Shown: positions 1-8,419 of the stretch, one piece after another
Layout of the letters: each line of letters opens with the position of its first letter
How positions within the stretch are numbered: the first letter of the stretch is position 1
Assembly: GCF_050586345.1 (NCBI RefSeq)
Contig: NZ_JBOCEF010000021.1
Location: 10,573-74,572, forward strand
Direction: 5' to 3'
DNA: 64,000 bases
From: JBOCEF01 sp050586345
Lineage (GTDB): Bacteria > Pseudomonadota > Alphaproteobacteria > Rhodobacterales > Rhodobacteraceae
Notes under the pieces: model-generated
What the model was told of the DNA's origin: nothing
The model's input: only the letters and a program-made list of their open reading frames with translations
Databases searched by the model: none
Translations under genes and position numbers: made by a program

Positions 1-59
1 CGGCCGCGGCCGGGCGCGTGCGGCGCCGGGGCGGGCCGCGCATGGCGCGCGCAAAAGCG

Positions 60-93
60 GACGCCGCGCCCGGGGAAAGCCGGGCGCGGCGTC
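60..93 (-). terminator. Rho-independent terminator after the yqeY-like gene
   Basis: A perfect 14-bp inverted repeat (60-73 with 80-93) encloses a 6-nt loop. Read on the minus strand it follows the stop of the YqeY-like gene by about 60 bp and is followed by a short T4 run. The first 59 bases of the window are GC-rich and contain nothing I can assign. Confidence 0.6.
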
Positions 94-153
94 GACATGT
101 TTCCTTTGGGGCGTTCGCGGGGGCGCGCCGGGCGGGAGGTCCGCGCCGGGGCC

Positions 154-609
154 TCAGCCCAGGGCGCTGCGGATCTCCGCCCCCGCCTTGCAAAAGTCCA
201 TCCGCCCGCGATAGCGCGACTTCAGCGTGCCCATCACCGCGCCCATGTCGCGGATCGACTTCGCCTTGGTCTCGGCGATCGCCTCGGAAATGGCCTTGCG
301 CGCCTCCTCCTCGGAGAGCGGGCGGGGCAGGAACTCCCGGATCACCTCGATTTCCTCGTGCTCGCGGCGCGCGTCCTCGATGCGGCCCGATTCCTCGTAC
401 CGCTGGGCGCTTTCCTCGCGCTGCGAAATCATCTGGGAGAGGATCTGGACGAGCTCGGGGTCCGTCATGCAGTCGGGCCCGTCATCGGCCCCCCGGGCGG
501 CCATGTCCCGGTCCTTGATGGCGGCGCAGATGAGGCGCAACGTGGCGACCCGGGTTCGGTCGTCGCTTTCAAGCGCATCCTCGAGCGCGGCCTTGATGCG
601 GTTACGCAT
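154..609 (-). CDS. GatB/YqeY domain-containing protein
   Basis: A 151-residue protein of the YqeY family, related to the C-terminal tRNA-binding tail domain of GatB in the amidotransferase that makes Gln-tRNA and Asn-tRNA. The role of stand-alone YqeY proteins is not settled. The start MRNRIKAALEDALES and the REFLPRPLSEEEARK segment are typical, and the length matches the usual ~150 residues. An in-frame ATG 60 bp upstream would add an unconserved extension, so the start at 609 is preferred. The gene diverges from carA, and a strong hairpin terminator lies downstream. Confidence 0.85.
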   Translation of the reverse strand: MRNRIKAALEDALESDDRTRVATLRLICAAIKDRDMAARGADDGPDCMTDPELVQILSQMISQREESAQRYEESGRIEDARREHEEIEVIREFLPRPLSEEEARKAISEAIAETKAKSIRDMGAVMGTLKSRYRGRMDFCKAGAEIRSALG

Positions 610-742
610 GTAGCCTTCCTGTGCAGGGCCCCGCAGGGGGCACGTCCGGCGACCATACATAAAGCGCACTGAGTCGCCAACGATCCGTTAATTGCGGCAA
701 GTTTTTGATCGTGCATGGTTAATTTGCAGGCAGACAGCGCGC

Positions 743-771
743 TTGACCCGCGCCGCGCCGCTCACTAGGTT
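743..771 (+). promoter_or_regulatory. Putative sigma-70 promoter of carA
   Basis: A TTGACC -35-like hexamer (743-748), a 17-bp spacer and a TAGGTT -10-like hexamer (766-771) lie about 50 bp upstream of the carA ATG, in the divergent region between the yqeY-like gene and carA. This is a pattern match only. No pyrimidine-responsive leader or attenuator was recognised. Confidence 0.4.
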
Positions 772-820
772 GCCGCGGCCTCAAGGCCCCCCTCATATCC
801 GCCAGTCAGGAGCCGCGCGC

Positions 821-2002
821 ATGTCCGACGCCCAGACCAAGGCCGCCGCCACCCCGCCCACGGGGATCGCGTCCGCCCGCCCGACCGCCTGCCTCGCGCT
901 TGCCGACGGCACCGTGTTCATGGGCCGCGGCTTCGGCGCCGAGGGCGTCGCCTCCGGCGAACTGTGCTTCAACACGGCCATGACCGGCTACCAGGAGATC
1001 ATGACCGACCCGTCCTATGCGGGCCAGGTGGTGACCTTCACCTTCCCCCATATCGGCAATACCGGCGCCAATGCCGAGGATGACGAGACCGCCGACCCGG
1101 TCGCCCTTGGGATGGTGGTGAAATGGGACCCGACCGAGCCGTCGAACTGGCGCTCGGCCGAGACGCTGTCCGAATGGCTCGCCCGCAAGGGCCGGATCGC
1201 CATCGGCGGCATCGACACCCGGCGGCTGACCCGCGCGATCCGCATGAACGGCGCGCCGCATTGCGCCGTGGAATACCGCGAGGACGGGAATTTCGACGTG
1301 CCCGCGCTGATCGAGAAGGCCCGCGCCTTCGCGGGCCTCGAGGGGCTGGACCTGGCCAAGGAAGTCTCCTGCACCCAGTCCTATCGCTGGGACGAGATGC
1401 GCTGGGCCTGGCCCGACGGCTATCCGAAGCGCGAGACCCCTGGGCGGCGCGTCGTGGCGGTCGATTTCGGCGCCAAGCGCAACATCCTGCGCTGCCTCGC
1501 CTCGGCCGGCGCGGACGTCACCGTGCTGCCCGCCACCGCGACGGCGGAAGAGGTGCTGGCCCTGAACCCCGAGGGCGTGTTCCTCTCGAACGGCCCCGGC
1601 GATCCCGCGGCGACCGGCGAATACGCCGTGCCGATGATCAAGGGCGTGCTCGCGGCGAACATCCCGGTGTTCGGCATCTGCCTCGGCCACCAGATGCTGG
1701 CCCTCGCGCTCGGCGCCAAGACCGTCAAGATGTCCCACGGCCATCACGGCGCGAACCACCCGGTGAAGGAGCTGGCGACCGGCAAGGTCGAGATCACCTC
1801 CATGAACCATGGCTTCGCGGTGGATGCGCAGACCCTGCCCGAGGGCGTGATCGAGACCCATGTCTCGCTGTTCGACGGGTCCAATTGCGGCATCGCCATG
1901 GAAGGGCGCCCGGTCTTCTCGGTGCAGCATCACCCCGAGGCGAGCCCCGGCCCGCAGGACAGCTTCTACCTGTTCGAGCGCTTCGTCGCCTCGATGGTCT
2001 GA
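821..2002 (+). CDS. carA: Carbamoyl-phosphate synthase small subunit (CarA)
   Basis: The glutamine amidotransferase subunit of carbamoyl-phosphate synthase. It hydrolyses glutamine and passes ammonia to CarB for arginine and pyrimidine synthesis in the cytoplasm. The 393 residues fit the family. The N-terminal CPSase small-chain domain is followed by a class I glutaminase with SNGPGDP, the nucleophile C287 in FGICLGHQ, and H371/E373 in HHPEASPGP. The ATG at 821 follows a CAGGAG ribosome site; longer in-frame starts lack one. carB is not in the window, so the pair is not arranged as an adjacent operon here. Confidence 0.97.
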   Translation: MSDAQTKAAATPPTGIASARPTACLALADGTVFMGRGFGAEGVASGELCFNTAMTGYQEIMTDPSYAGQVVTFTFPHIGNTGANAEDDETADPVALGMVVKWDPTEPSNWRSAETLSEWLARKGRIAIGGIDTRRLTRAIRMNGAPHCAVEYREDGNFDVPALIEKARAFAGLEGLDLAKEVSCTQSYRWDEMRWAWPDGYPKRETPGRRVVAVDFGAKRNILRCLASAGADVTVLPATATAEEVLALNPEGVFLSNGPGDPAATGEYAVPMIKGVLAANIPVFGICLGHQMLALALGAKTVKMSHGHHGANHPVKELATGKVEITSMNHGFAVDAQTLPEGVIETHVSLFDGSNCGIAMEGRPVFSVQHHPEASPGPQDSFYLFERFVASMV

Positions 2003-2018
2003 AGGCGCGGATTTTAAG

Positions 2019-2033
2019 TTAATCCATCGGTAA
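2019..2033. promoter_or_regulatory. CtrA-like half-site pair upstream of the glycosyltransferase gene
   Basis: TTAA (2019-2022), seven bases, then GTAA (2030-2033): one mismatch from the alphaproteobacterial CtrA box TTAA-N7-TTAA. It sits 50 bp before the GTG start of the MshEN-glycosyltransferase gene in a locally AT-rich stretch. CtrA control is an inference; such short boxes also occur by chance. Confidence 0.3.
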
Positions 2034-2082
2034 CTAGATCCCCGCACCCTGTCGCTCCGGCGATCAAGGTGCGGAGGATTCG

Positions 2083-4059
2083 GTGTCGGGCGACAGGCCC
2101 AGGGATAGCGCGGGCGGCGGACACGTCGCCGCGGTGCGGAGCGTTGCGCCCCGCCCGGCGGTCCCGCGCGCGGGGCGGGGCGTGTATGGGGACCCCTCCG
2201 CGCCCAGGCGCCGAATCGGCGAGATCCTGCTGGCGCGGGGCGAGGTCGACCACGCCGCGCTGGCCGCCAGCCTGCGCCGCCAGGCCGCCCAGGGCCCGGG
2301 CCGCGCGCGGCTCGGCGAGATTCTCACCGCCCATGGCCATGCCGAGGAAGGCGCCGTCGCGCTGGCGGTGGCCGAACAGCTCGGCCTGCCCTTCGTGGAC
2401 CTGGAGCGCGACCCGCCGGACCCCGCCGATTTCCCGCCGCACCTGCTCGACGCCGCGCTGCGGTTCCGCGCCGTGCCCTGGCGCGACGCGGATGGAACGC
2501 TGCTGCTGGTCGCCGCCGACCCGGATGCGCTGCCCGCCCGGATGGGGCCGCTGCGCCGGGCCTTCCGCCTGCCGAAAGGGGCCGAGCCGGGCATCGCCGC
2601 CACGTCCCGGGCCGGGTTCGACCGGTTCCTGCAGATCGCGCATCCCGAGCGGCGGGCCCTGCGCGCCCGCCGCCGTACGCCAAGGGCGCTGAGCGCCGAG
2701 GCCCTGACCGCCCCTGCCGCCCGCGCCATGGTCGGCGCCGGGCTGGCCGGGGCCGCCGCCGCGCTGCTGCTGGCGCCGGGGGTGGCGCTGCCGGCGCTGT
2801 TCGGGGCCGCGCTGCTGTTCAACCTGGTGAACCTGTGCCTGCGGATCGCGGTCTGCGCCTCGGCGCTCGGCGGCGCCCCGCGGCCCCCCGCCTGCGCGCT
2901 GCGCGACCCGGACCGGGCGCTGCCGCGCTCCGCCGCCGCCGCCGCGACGCTGCCGCGGATCTCGCTGCTGATCCCCCTCTACCGCGAACCGGGGATGGTC
3001 GCGCCGCTGGTGCAGGCGCTGGCGAAGCTTGAGCACCCGCCCGAGAAGCTCGAAGCGGTGTTCGCGCTGGAGCCGGAGGATGGGGAGACCCTCGCCGCGC
3101 TCGACGCCGTGCCGCTGCCGCCGTGGCTCAAGGTCGTGATCACGCCCGAGGGCGGGCCGAAGACCAAGCCGCGGGCGCTGAACCACGCGCTCGATTTCTG
3201 CACGGGGGAGATCGTCGGCATCTACGACGCCGAGGACCGGCCCGAGCCGGACCAGCTGCGCAAGGTGGCCGAGGCTTTCGCGCAGGGCTCCGGGCGGCTG
3301 GCCTGCGTGCAGGCGCGGCTGGCCTTCCACAACCTGCAGGACGGCTGGATCGCGCGCAGCTTCGCGGTGGAATACGTCACCTGGTTCACGCTGGTGCTGC
3401 CGGGGATGGTGCGGATGGGCTTCCCGATCCCGCTCGGCGGCACGTCCGTGTTCTTCCGCCGCTGGGCGCTGGAGCGGATCGGGGCCTGGGACGCGCATAA
3501 CGTGACCGAGGACGCGGACCTGGGCATCCGCCTGGCGCGCGCGGGCTATGTCACGGGGCTGGTGGATTCGGAAACGCGCGAGGCGGCGACGAAGCGGCCC
3601 CTGGCGTGGATCCGGCAACGCTCGCGCTGGCAGAAGGGCTACCTGATGACCTGGCTGGCGCATATGCGCCGCCCCGTGCGGCTGGCGCGGGACCTCGGGC
3701 TGCGCGGGTTCCTCGGGTTCCAGGCGCATTTCCTCGGGTCGGCGGCGGCCTTCCTGGGGCTGCCGCTGTTCTGGACCGTTTGGCTGTGGTGGCTGTTCGT
3801 CGGCGCCCCGTGGGAGGCGGACTGGTTCCAGGGCGCGTTCGGCGCGGTGCTGTTCGGCGCGCTGGCGCTGGGGCAGATCGCGGCGGTGGGCTCGGCCGCG
3901 CTGGCGGTGAAGCTGTCGGGGCGCAAGGGGCTGATGCGGGCGGTGCTGGGCCTGCCGCTCTACTTCCCGCTCGGGTCCGTCTCGGCGGTGAAGGCGACGC
4001 TGGAGGCGGCGCTGGCCCCGGCCTTCTGGGACAAGACCGACCACGGGGAGGAGGGGTGA
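2083..4059 (+). CDS. MshEN-domain family 2 glycosyltransferase, membrane-bound
   Basis: A 658-residue inner-membrane glycosyltransferase. Residues ~44-107 hold two tandem MshEN-like half-motifs (RIGEILLARG at 44, RLGEILTAHG at 76), the fold that binds c-di-GMP in type II secretion/MshE ATPases. A hydrophobic pair at ~205-250 precedes a GT2 domain with DAED (382-385), TED (475-477) and QRSRW (512-516), the motif set of processive cellulose-synthase-like enzymes. Several C-terminal membrane segments follow. The GTG start has a CGGAGG site 5 bases upstream. The sugar substrate cannot be read from sequence. Control by c-di-GMP is inferred from the domain. The gene is convergent with the DUF1194 gene, with only one base between the stops. 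Confidence 0.85.
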   Translation: MSGDRPRDSAGGGHVAAVRSVAPRPAVPRAGRGVYGDPSAPRRRIGEILLARGEVDHAALAASLRRQAAQGPGRARLGEILTAHGHAEEGAVALAVAEQLGLPFVDLERDPPDPADFPPHLLDAALRFRAVPWRDADGTLLLVAADPDALPARMGPLRRAFRLPKGAEPGIAATSRAGFDRFLQIAHPERRALRARRRTPRALSAEALTAPAARAMVGAGLAGAAAALLLAPGVALPALFGAALLFNLVNLCLRIAVCASALGGAPRPPACALRDPDRALPRSAAAAATLPRISLLIPLYREPGMVAPLVQALAKLEHPPEKLEAVFALEPEDGETLAALDAVPLPPWLKVVITPEGGPKTKPRALNHALDFCTGEIVGIYDAEDRPEPDQLRKVAEAFAQGSGRLACVQARLAFHNLQDGWIARSFAVEYVTWFTLVLPGMVRMGFPIPLGGTSVFFRRWALERIGAWDAHNVTEDADLGIRLARAGYVTGLVDSETREAATKRPLAWIRQRSRWQKGYLMTWLAHMRRPVRLARDLGLRGFLGFQAHFLGSAAAFLGLPLFWTVWLWWLFVGAPWEADWFQGAFGAVLFGALALGQIAAVGSAALAVKLSGRKGLMRAVLGLPLYFPLGSVSAVKATLEAALAPAFWDKTDHGEEG

Positions 4060-4060
4060 G

Positions 4061-4900
4061 CTACCACTCCCAGCCGCCCTCGCGCATCCAGCGTTCGCGC
4101 AGTTTCTCGCCGATCAGGCAGTCGACCCGCGGCTGCGGCGGGTTCAGCGCCCCGAGGCCGAGCTGCGCGGGGATCACCCGCGGCGGCTGCGGGGGGGCGA
4201 GGTTCGCGATCTCGAGGATCAGCTTGCGCCGGATCGTCTCGGCGAAATCCTCCATGTCCCAGACCGGCAGGACGAAGGCGTTGTGCCCGCCGATCACGCA
4301 ATCCTCGTAATAGACGTCGAGATCGCGCAGCGAGAACGGCCCGTCATAGGCCTTCATCATCAGCGGCAGCCCGTTGATGGCGATGCCCTGCGCCACCGCC
4401 CGGTCGCGCATGGCGGTGACGGCGGGGCCGGTGTTGTTCGGCCCGTCGCCCGAGACGTCGATCACCCGGCGCAGCCCGCGGAACCCGTTGCGGTCCATGT
4501 CGGCGGCGCCCCAGCGCAGGATGTCCGAGATCGAGGTGCCCGTCGCCGCCTGGATCGGCGCGAAGGTCAGCGATTCCGCGAAGGACACCGCCGCCTCGGC
4601 CCCGTCGACCAGGGTCCATTTCGCCACCTGCTCGCGCTTTCCGGCGCCGGCCCATTCGACATAGCTCAGCGCCACGCGCCCCAGCTGGCCGCGGGTGATC
4701 GCCGCGTGGACCCGCGGGTCGCGCAGCGCCGCGATGTAGCCGGCGCGCTGGATCCGAAGCTCTTCCAGGTCCATCGAGCGGGAGATGTCGACCGCCAGCA
4801 GGAGTTCCACGTCCACTTCGATCTGCGTCTCCTGCGCCGGGGCGGCGAGGGGGGCGCAGAGCAGGGCGAGGGTCGCCAGGGCATGTCGGAACGGGCGCAT
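4061..4900 (-). CDS. DUF1194 von Willebrand factor A domain protein, exported
   Basis: A 279-residue protein with an N-terminal signal peptide (MRPFRHALATLALL, cleavage near APAQ) and a von Willebrand A fold. The MIDAS metal-site motif DISRS occurs in the first strand (LLLAVDISRSM) and the DVSGDGPNN segment lies midway, as in DUF1194 proteins. The family is common in Rhodobacterales and Rhizobiales and is functionally uncharacterised; VWA domains usually mediate metal-dependent protein binding. The start at 4900 is chosen because it begins the signal peptide. It lies downstream of vsr on the same strand with a short gap. Confidence 0.85.
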   Translation of the reverse strand: MRPFRHALATLALLCAPLAAPAQETQIEVDVELLLAVDISRSMDLEELRIQRAGYIAALRDPRVHAAITRGQLGRVALSYVEWAGAGKREQVAKWTLVDGAEAAVSFAESLTFAPIQAATGTSISDILRWGAADMDRNGFRGLRRVIDVSGDGPNNTGPAVTAMRDRAVAQGIAINGLPLMMKAYDGPFSLRDLDVYYEDCVIGGHNAFVLPVWDMEDFAETIRRKLILEIANLAPPQPPRVIPAQLGLGALNPPQPRVDCLIGEKLRERWMREGGWEW

Positions 4901-4932
4901 GCGCAGGATTGAGCCACGGGAGGCGGCCGGGA

Positions 4933-5400
4933 TCAATGCGCGCGTGGCGGGAACGGGGCCGCGGGCAGCTCGAGCGCCGCGCCGTCGCCGCGCAGCCAGG
5001 CGGCGAGCGCGTCGGCGGTCGCATCGGTCCGGCGCACGGTCAGCGCGCATTCCCACACCGTTGCGACGCGCCAGCCGCCCGCCGCCAGCGCGGCGCAGGC
5101 CTCGGCGTCGCGGGCCTCGTTGCGGGCGAATTTCGGCAGCCAGTAGTCCTGCCGCGTGGCGGGCGTGGTGGCCCGCGGGCACCCGGGATGGCGGTGCCAG
5201 AAGCAGCCATGCACGAACACCGCGGCCCCGCGCCCCGGCAGCACGATGTCGGGCGTGCCGGGCAGGTCCCGCCGGTGCAGGCGAAACCGGAAGCCCCGCG
5301 CGTGCAGCGCCCGGCGCAGGCGCAGCTCGGGCGAAGTGTTCGCGCCCTTCACGGCCTTCATCGCGCGGCGGCGGTCTTCGGGGGAGAGGGTGTCGGTCAT
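4933..5400 (-). CDS. vsr: Very short patch repair endonuclease (Vsr)
   Basis: A 155-residue DNA mismatch endonuclease that nicks 5' of the T in T:G mismatches left by deamination of 5-methylcytosine. The sequence aligns without gaps to the known active site: D51 in GTPDIVL, H64 and H69, with zinc ligands C66, H71 and C74 in HGCFWHRHPGC. Vsr is normally coded next to a C5-cytosine methyltransferase, but none is present in this window. It may act with a methylase elsewhere or be a relic of a lost restriction-modification cassette. Confidence 0.93.
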   Translation of the reverse strand: MTDTLSPEDRRRAMKAVKGANTSPELRLRRALHARGFRFRLHRRDLPGTPDIVLPGRGAAVFVHGCFWHRHPGCPRATTPATRQDYWLPKFARNEARDAEACAALAAGGWRVATVWECALTVRRTDATADALAAWLRGDGAALELPAAPFPPRAH

Positions 5401-5530
5401 GCGGCGTTCCGGGGTGCGGGGTCCAATCATTTCGACGAGAACGCCGGTGCATAGGCCTTTTGCATCATGAGCGTGCCCGCACGAGTCGCAATCCTGACCT
5501 CTCTGTGAAGCGGGGAACAGGAGGTTCGCC

Positions 5531-6499
5531 ATGAAACGATCGATCGTCGCCGCCGTGCTGTGCGCGGCGCTTGCGGGGTGTGGGGCGCAGACCATCCAAT
5601 CGGCGCAGAAGGTGGGCGATGCGGGCGTCGCGGCCTCTGAGGCGCTGCTTGCGCAGGCGCAGACCGCGACCGGCGCGCACAAGTCCATCCGTATCTACTA
5701 CAACACGCAGACGTTGCTGAAGAACGGTCAGACGCTTGGCGTCGTTCCGAGCGAGAGCAAGCAGGTCACCAAGGCCCTGGAGGAGCGTGAGCAGGCGTAT
5801 GGCCGGCTGGTGAAGGCCTATGCCGCGTTCGATGCGCTCGCCAATCTGAACGCCCGCGAGGACGTCTCCGAGTCCATCGCGGGCCTGCTGACCCAGTACG
5901 AGGCGCTTCGCGTCGCGGCGGAGCCGCTTTACGACAAGGGGCTGCCGGAACTGAAGAAGGTCGACGAGGATGACGCGCTGCTTGGCGCGGTGAACAGCGC
6001 GCTGGGGCTCCTGGTGCAGGCGCAGCAGGCCAAGGCGTTGAAGGCGAGCAACGACGTGTTCGTCGCGGTTCTGCCGGAACTCATCAACTTCGTCGCGCTG
6101 GAGCGGGCGGCGATGGTGTCGTCGATGCGCGCCTCCGCCTCCGCGCGCAGCAACCTGGTGCGCGCCCTTTACGAGGAAGGCCTGGCGGATTCCTCTCCGC
6201 TTGCTGTCGAAATGACCGCGCTGGCCGGCGTCGGGGCGGTGAAGAACCCGGGCGCCGTGATTGCGAAAGATCCGGCGTTGCGGGCGAATTTCATCGAGTA
6301 CGCGAAGTATCGAGACCAGGAGGCCCAGGCCGTTCTGCTCAAGCAGTACGACAAGGTCGCCAAGCAGCTCGGCGACCTGCTCAAGCGGCACGAGGAGTTT
6401 GCGAAGGGCGGGGTGCGCGATGTCGCGGCCATCAAGGCCGACGCCGAAGCGCTTCTCGAACTCGTGGAGGCGTTCCGCAAGGCGCGTCCTGCGCTCTGA
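5531..6499 (+). CDS. Unrecognised lipoprotein, helical
   Basis: 322 residues. A signal peptide ends in the lipobox LAGC (C17). The remainder is strongly helical, rich in Ala, Glu, Lys and Leu, with long heptad-like stretches; no enzyme motif is visible. The start has a good AGGAGG site. A small coiled-coil protein follows 17 bases downstream, so the two probably form an operon and perhaps a complex. Codon use (more CGT, GTT, CTT) is less GC-extreme than in the neighbours, and vsr lies just upstream, which hints at acquired DNA. No function is assigned. Confidence 0.75.
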   Translation: MKRSIVAAVLCAALAGCGAQTIQSAQKVGDAGVAASEALLAQAQTATGAHKSIRIYYNTQTLLKNGQTLGVVPSESKQVTKALEEREQAYGRLVKAYAAFDALANLNAREDVSESIAGLLTQYEALRVAAEPLYDKGLPELKKVDEDDALLGAVNSALGLLVQAQQAKALKASNDVFVAVLPELINFVALERAAMVSSMRASASARSNLVRALYEEGLADSSPLAVEMTALAGVGAVKNPGAVIAKDPALRANFIEYAKYRDQEAQAVLLKQYDKVAKQLGDLLKRHEEFAKGGVRDVAAIKADAEALLELVEAFRKARPAL

Positions 6500-6516
6500 A
6501 AGAAAGGGATTGAACC

Positions 6517-6885
6517 ATGACGACCCCACCTGCCGGCGCCGCCGGGACCAGTCTGACGACGCTCGAGGAATTCGAGCGCAGCCTCGCCGAGATCGGCGCC
6601 GCGCATGCCATTGCGGAAGCGGGATCGCCGGAGTCCGATGCGCTCTTCGGCCAGTTGCAGCTCGCCGTCGCCGCCTATGACCGAGCGCGTCTGCAGCGCC
6701 TGAAGAAGCACGAGGACAAGCTCGGGCCGCTGCGCGACAAGCTCAAGGCGGCGAATGACGACATCGCGAAGAACGCCAAGGACGTGGCGAAGATCAAGCA
6801 GGCCGTCGTCGCCGTCTCCAAGGCGCTGGAGACCATGGGCCAGATCTTGGGCTTCGTCGGGAAACTGACGGCGCTGCCGCTCTGA
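6517..6885 (+). CDS. Small coiled-coil protein of unknown function
   Basis: 122 residues with no signal peptide. Residues ~55-105 are a charged amphipathic helix (KKHEDKLGPLRDKLK and following), likely a coiled coil. The C-terminal ~20 residues (ETMGQILGFVGKLTALPL) are moderately hydrophobic. It follows the lipoprotein gene closely with a GAAAGGG ribosome site and is followed by a strong terminator, so the pair is a self-contained transcription unit. The family is not recognised. Confidence 0.7.
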   Translation: MTTPPAGAAGTSLTTLEEFERSLAEIGAAHAIAEAGSPESDALFGQLQLAVAAYDRARLQRLKKHEDKLGPLRDKLKAANDDIAKNAKDVAKIKQAVVAVSKALETMGQILGFVGKLTALPL

Positions 6886-6908
6886 CCTCCCCGCCGACCC
6901 AAACAAAA

Positions 6909-6940
6909 CGCCCGCCGCGATCCTCTCGCGGCGGGCGCCT
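6909..6940. terminator. Bidirectional terminator between the coiled-coil gene and gabD
   Basis: A 12-bp perfect stem (6909-6920 with 6926-6937) has a TCCTC loop, an A-rich stretch on the left and CCTTGT on the right. It lies between the convergent coiled-coil gene and the succinate-semialdehyde dehydrogenase gene. Confidence 0.65.
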
Positions 6941-6961
6941 TGTCGCGCGGGCTTCGGCGGG

Positions 6962-8419
6962 TCAGCCGATGCCGCCCATGCTCAGGTACTTGATCTCGAG
7001 GAAATCGTCGGCGCCGTACTTGGAGCCCTCGCGCCCCAGGCCCGACTGCTTCCAGCCGCCGAAGGGCGCCGCCGCGTTGGACGGCAGCCCGTCATTGATC
7101 CCGACGATGCCGTATTCCAGCGCCTCGGCCACGCGCCAGCAGCGGCCGATGTCGCGGCTGTAGAAATACGAGGCCAGCCCGAACTCGGTGTCGTTGGCGT
7201 AGCCGATCACCTCGTCCTCGGTCTCGAACCTGAACAGCGGGGCGACGGGGCCGAAGGTCTCTTCCTTCGCGACCTTCATCTCCTGCGTCACGCCGGTCAG
7301 CACGGTCGGGGTGAAGAAGGTGCCGCCGAGCGCGTGCTTGAAGCCGCCGAACTCGATCTGCGCGCCCTTGGCGAGGGCGTCGTCGACATGCTCCTGCGCC
7401 TTGGCGCGGCCGGCCTCGTCGATCAGCGGGCCAATGGCGGTGTTCCCGCCGAACGGGTCCCCGACGGCCAGCTCGCCGACCTTGGCGGCCAGCTTCTCGG
7501 CGAATTCGTCATAGACGCCGGCCTGCACGTAGATGCGGTTGGCGCAGATGCAGGTCTGGCCCGCGTTGCGGAACTTGGACCCCAGCGCGCCCGCGACCGC
7601 CGCGTCGAGATCGGCGTCGTCGAACACGATGAAGGGCGCGTTGCCCCCAAGCTCCAGCCCCAGCTTCTTGATGTCGTGGGAGCACTGCTGCATCAGCGTG
7701 CGCCCGACCTCGGTCGAGCCGGTGAAGGTCAGCTTGCGCACCTTGTCGTTGGTGCACATCTCGGTCCCGATCTTCGACGCGGACGACCCGCAGACCACGT
7801 TGATCACGCCCTCGGGAAAGCCCGCGCGTTCGGCGAGCACGGCCAGCGCGAAGGCCGAGAGGGGGGTCTGCTTGGCCGGTTTGACCACCACGGTGCAGCC
7901 GGTGGCGAGGGCCGGGCCGATCTTGCGGGTGATCATGGCGTTGGGGAAGTTCCAGGGCGTGATGCAGGCGACCACGCCGATGGGCTGTTTCAGGACCACC
8001 AGCCGCTTGTCCGGCGCCGGGGCCGGGATGGTGTCGCCATAGATGCGCGGCGCTTCCTCGGCGTACCACTTGATGAAGCTGGCGCCGTACATGATCTCGC
8101 CGCGCGCCTCGGCCCAGGGCTTGCCCATCTCCAGCGTCAGGATGGTGGCGAGATCGTCGATGTTCTCGACCATCTCGTTGTAGAGCGACATCAGCATCGA
8201 CTGCCGGTCGGCGGCGGTCAGGCGGGCATAGGATTTCTGCGCGGCATAGGCCGCCTCGATGGCGCGGCGCGTCTCGGCCTCGCCGCAATCGGCGACCTCG
8301 GCGACCACGTCGCCGGTGGCCGGGTTGGTCACCGGGAACTCCTTGCCGGAATCGGCGGCGATCCATTCGCCGTTCACATAGGCCTGTCCGATCAGAAGCG
8401 ACGGATCCTTGAGCTGCAT
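6962..8419 (-). CDS. gabD: NAD(P)-dependent succinate-semialdehyde dehydrogenase
   Basis: 485 residues of the aldehyde dehydrogenase superfamily. It oxidises succinate semialdehyde to succinate, feeding the TCA cycle from GABA or 4-hydroxybutyrate. It shows the Rossmann/cofactor region with TPWNFP, the general-base segment LELGGNAPF, the catalytic cysteine C290 in GQTCICANR, and the C-terminal GLGREGSKYG typical of GabD. The length is normal. It diverges from the CoA-transferase genes. Other semialdehyde substrates such as glutarate semialdehyde cannot be excluded. Confidence 0.93.
   Translation of the reverse strand: MQLKDPSLLIGQAYVNGEWIAADSGKEFPVTNPATGDVVAEVADCGEAETRRAIEAAYAAQKSYARLTAADRQSMLMSLYNEMVENIDDLATILTLEMGKPWAEARGEIMYGASFIKWYAEEAPRIYGDTIPAPAPDKRLVVLKQPIGVVACITPWNFPNAMITRKIGPALATGCTVVVKPAKQTPLSAFALAVLAERAGFPEGVINVVCGSSASKIGTEMCTNDKVRKLTFTGSTEVGRTLMQQCSHDIKKLGLELGGNAPFIVFDDADLDAAVAGALGSKFRNAGQTCICANRIYVQAGVYDEFAEKLAAKVGELAVGDPFGGNTAIGPLIDEAGRAKAQEHVDDALAKGAQIEFGGFKHALGGTFFTPTVLTGVTQEMKVAKEETFGPVAPLFRFETEDEVIGYANDTEFGLASYFYSRDIGRCWRVAEALEYGIVGINDGLPSNAAAPFGGWKQSGLGREGSKYGADDFLEIKYLSMGGIG

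Noticed and set aside
2014..4044. Long open frame antisense to the glycosyltransferase
   Set aside because: Arg/Gln/His/Pro-rich low-complexity translation produced by GC-rich codons; the plus-strand frame has full enzyme motifs.
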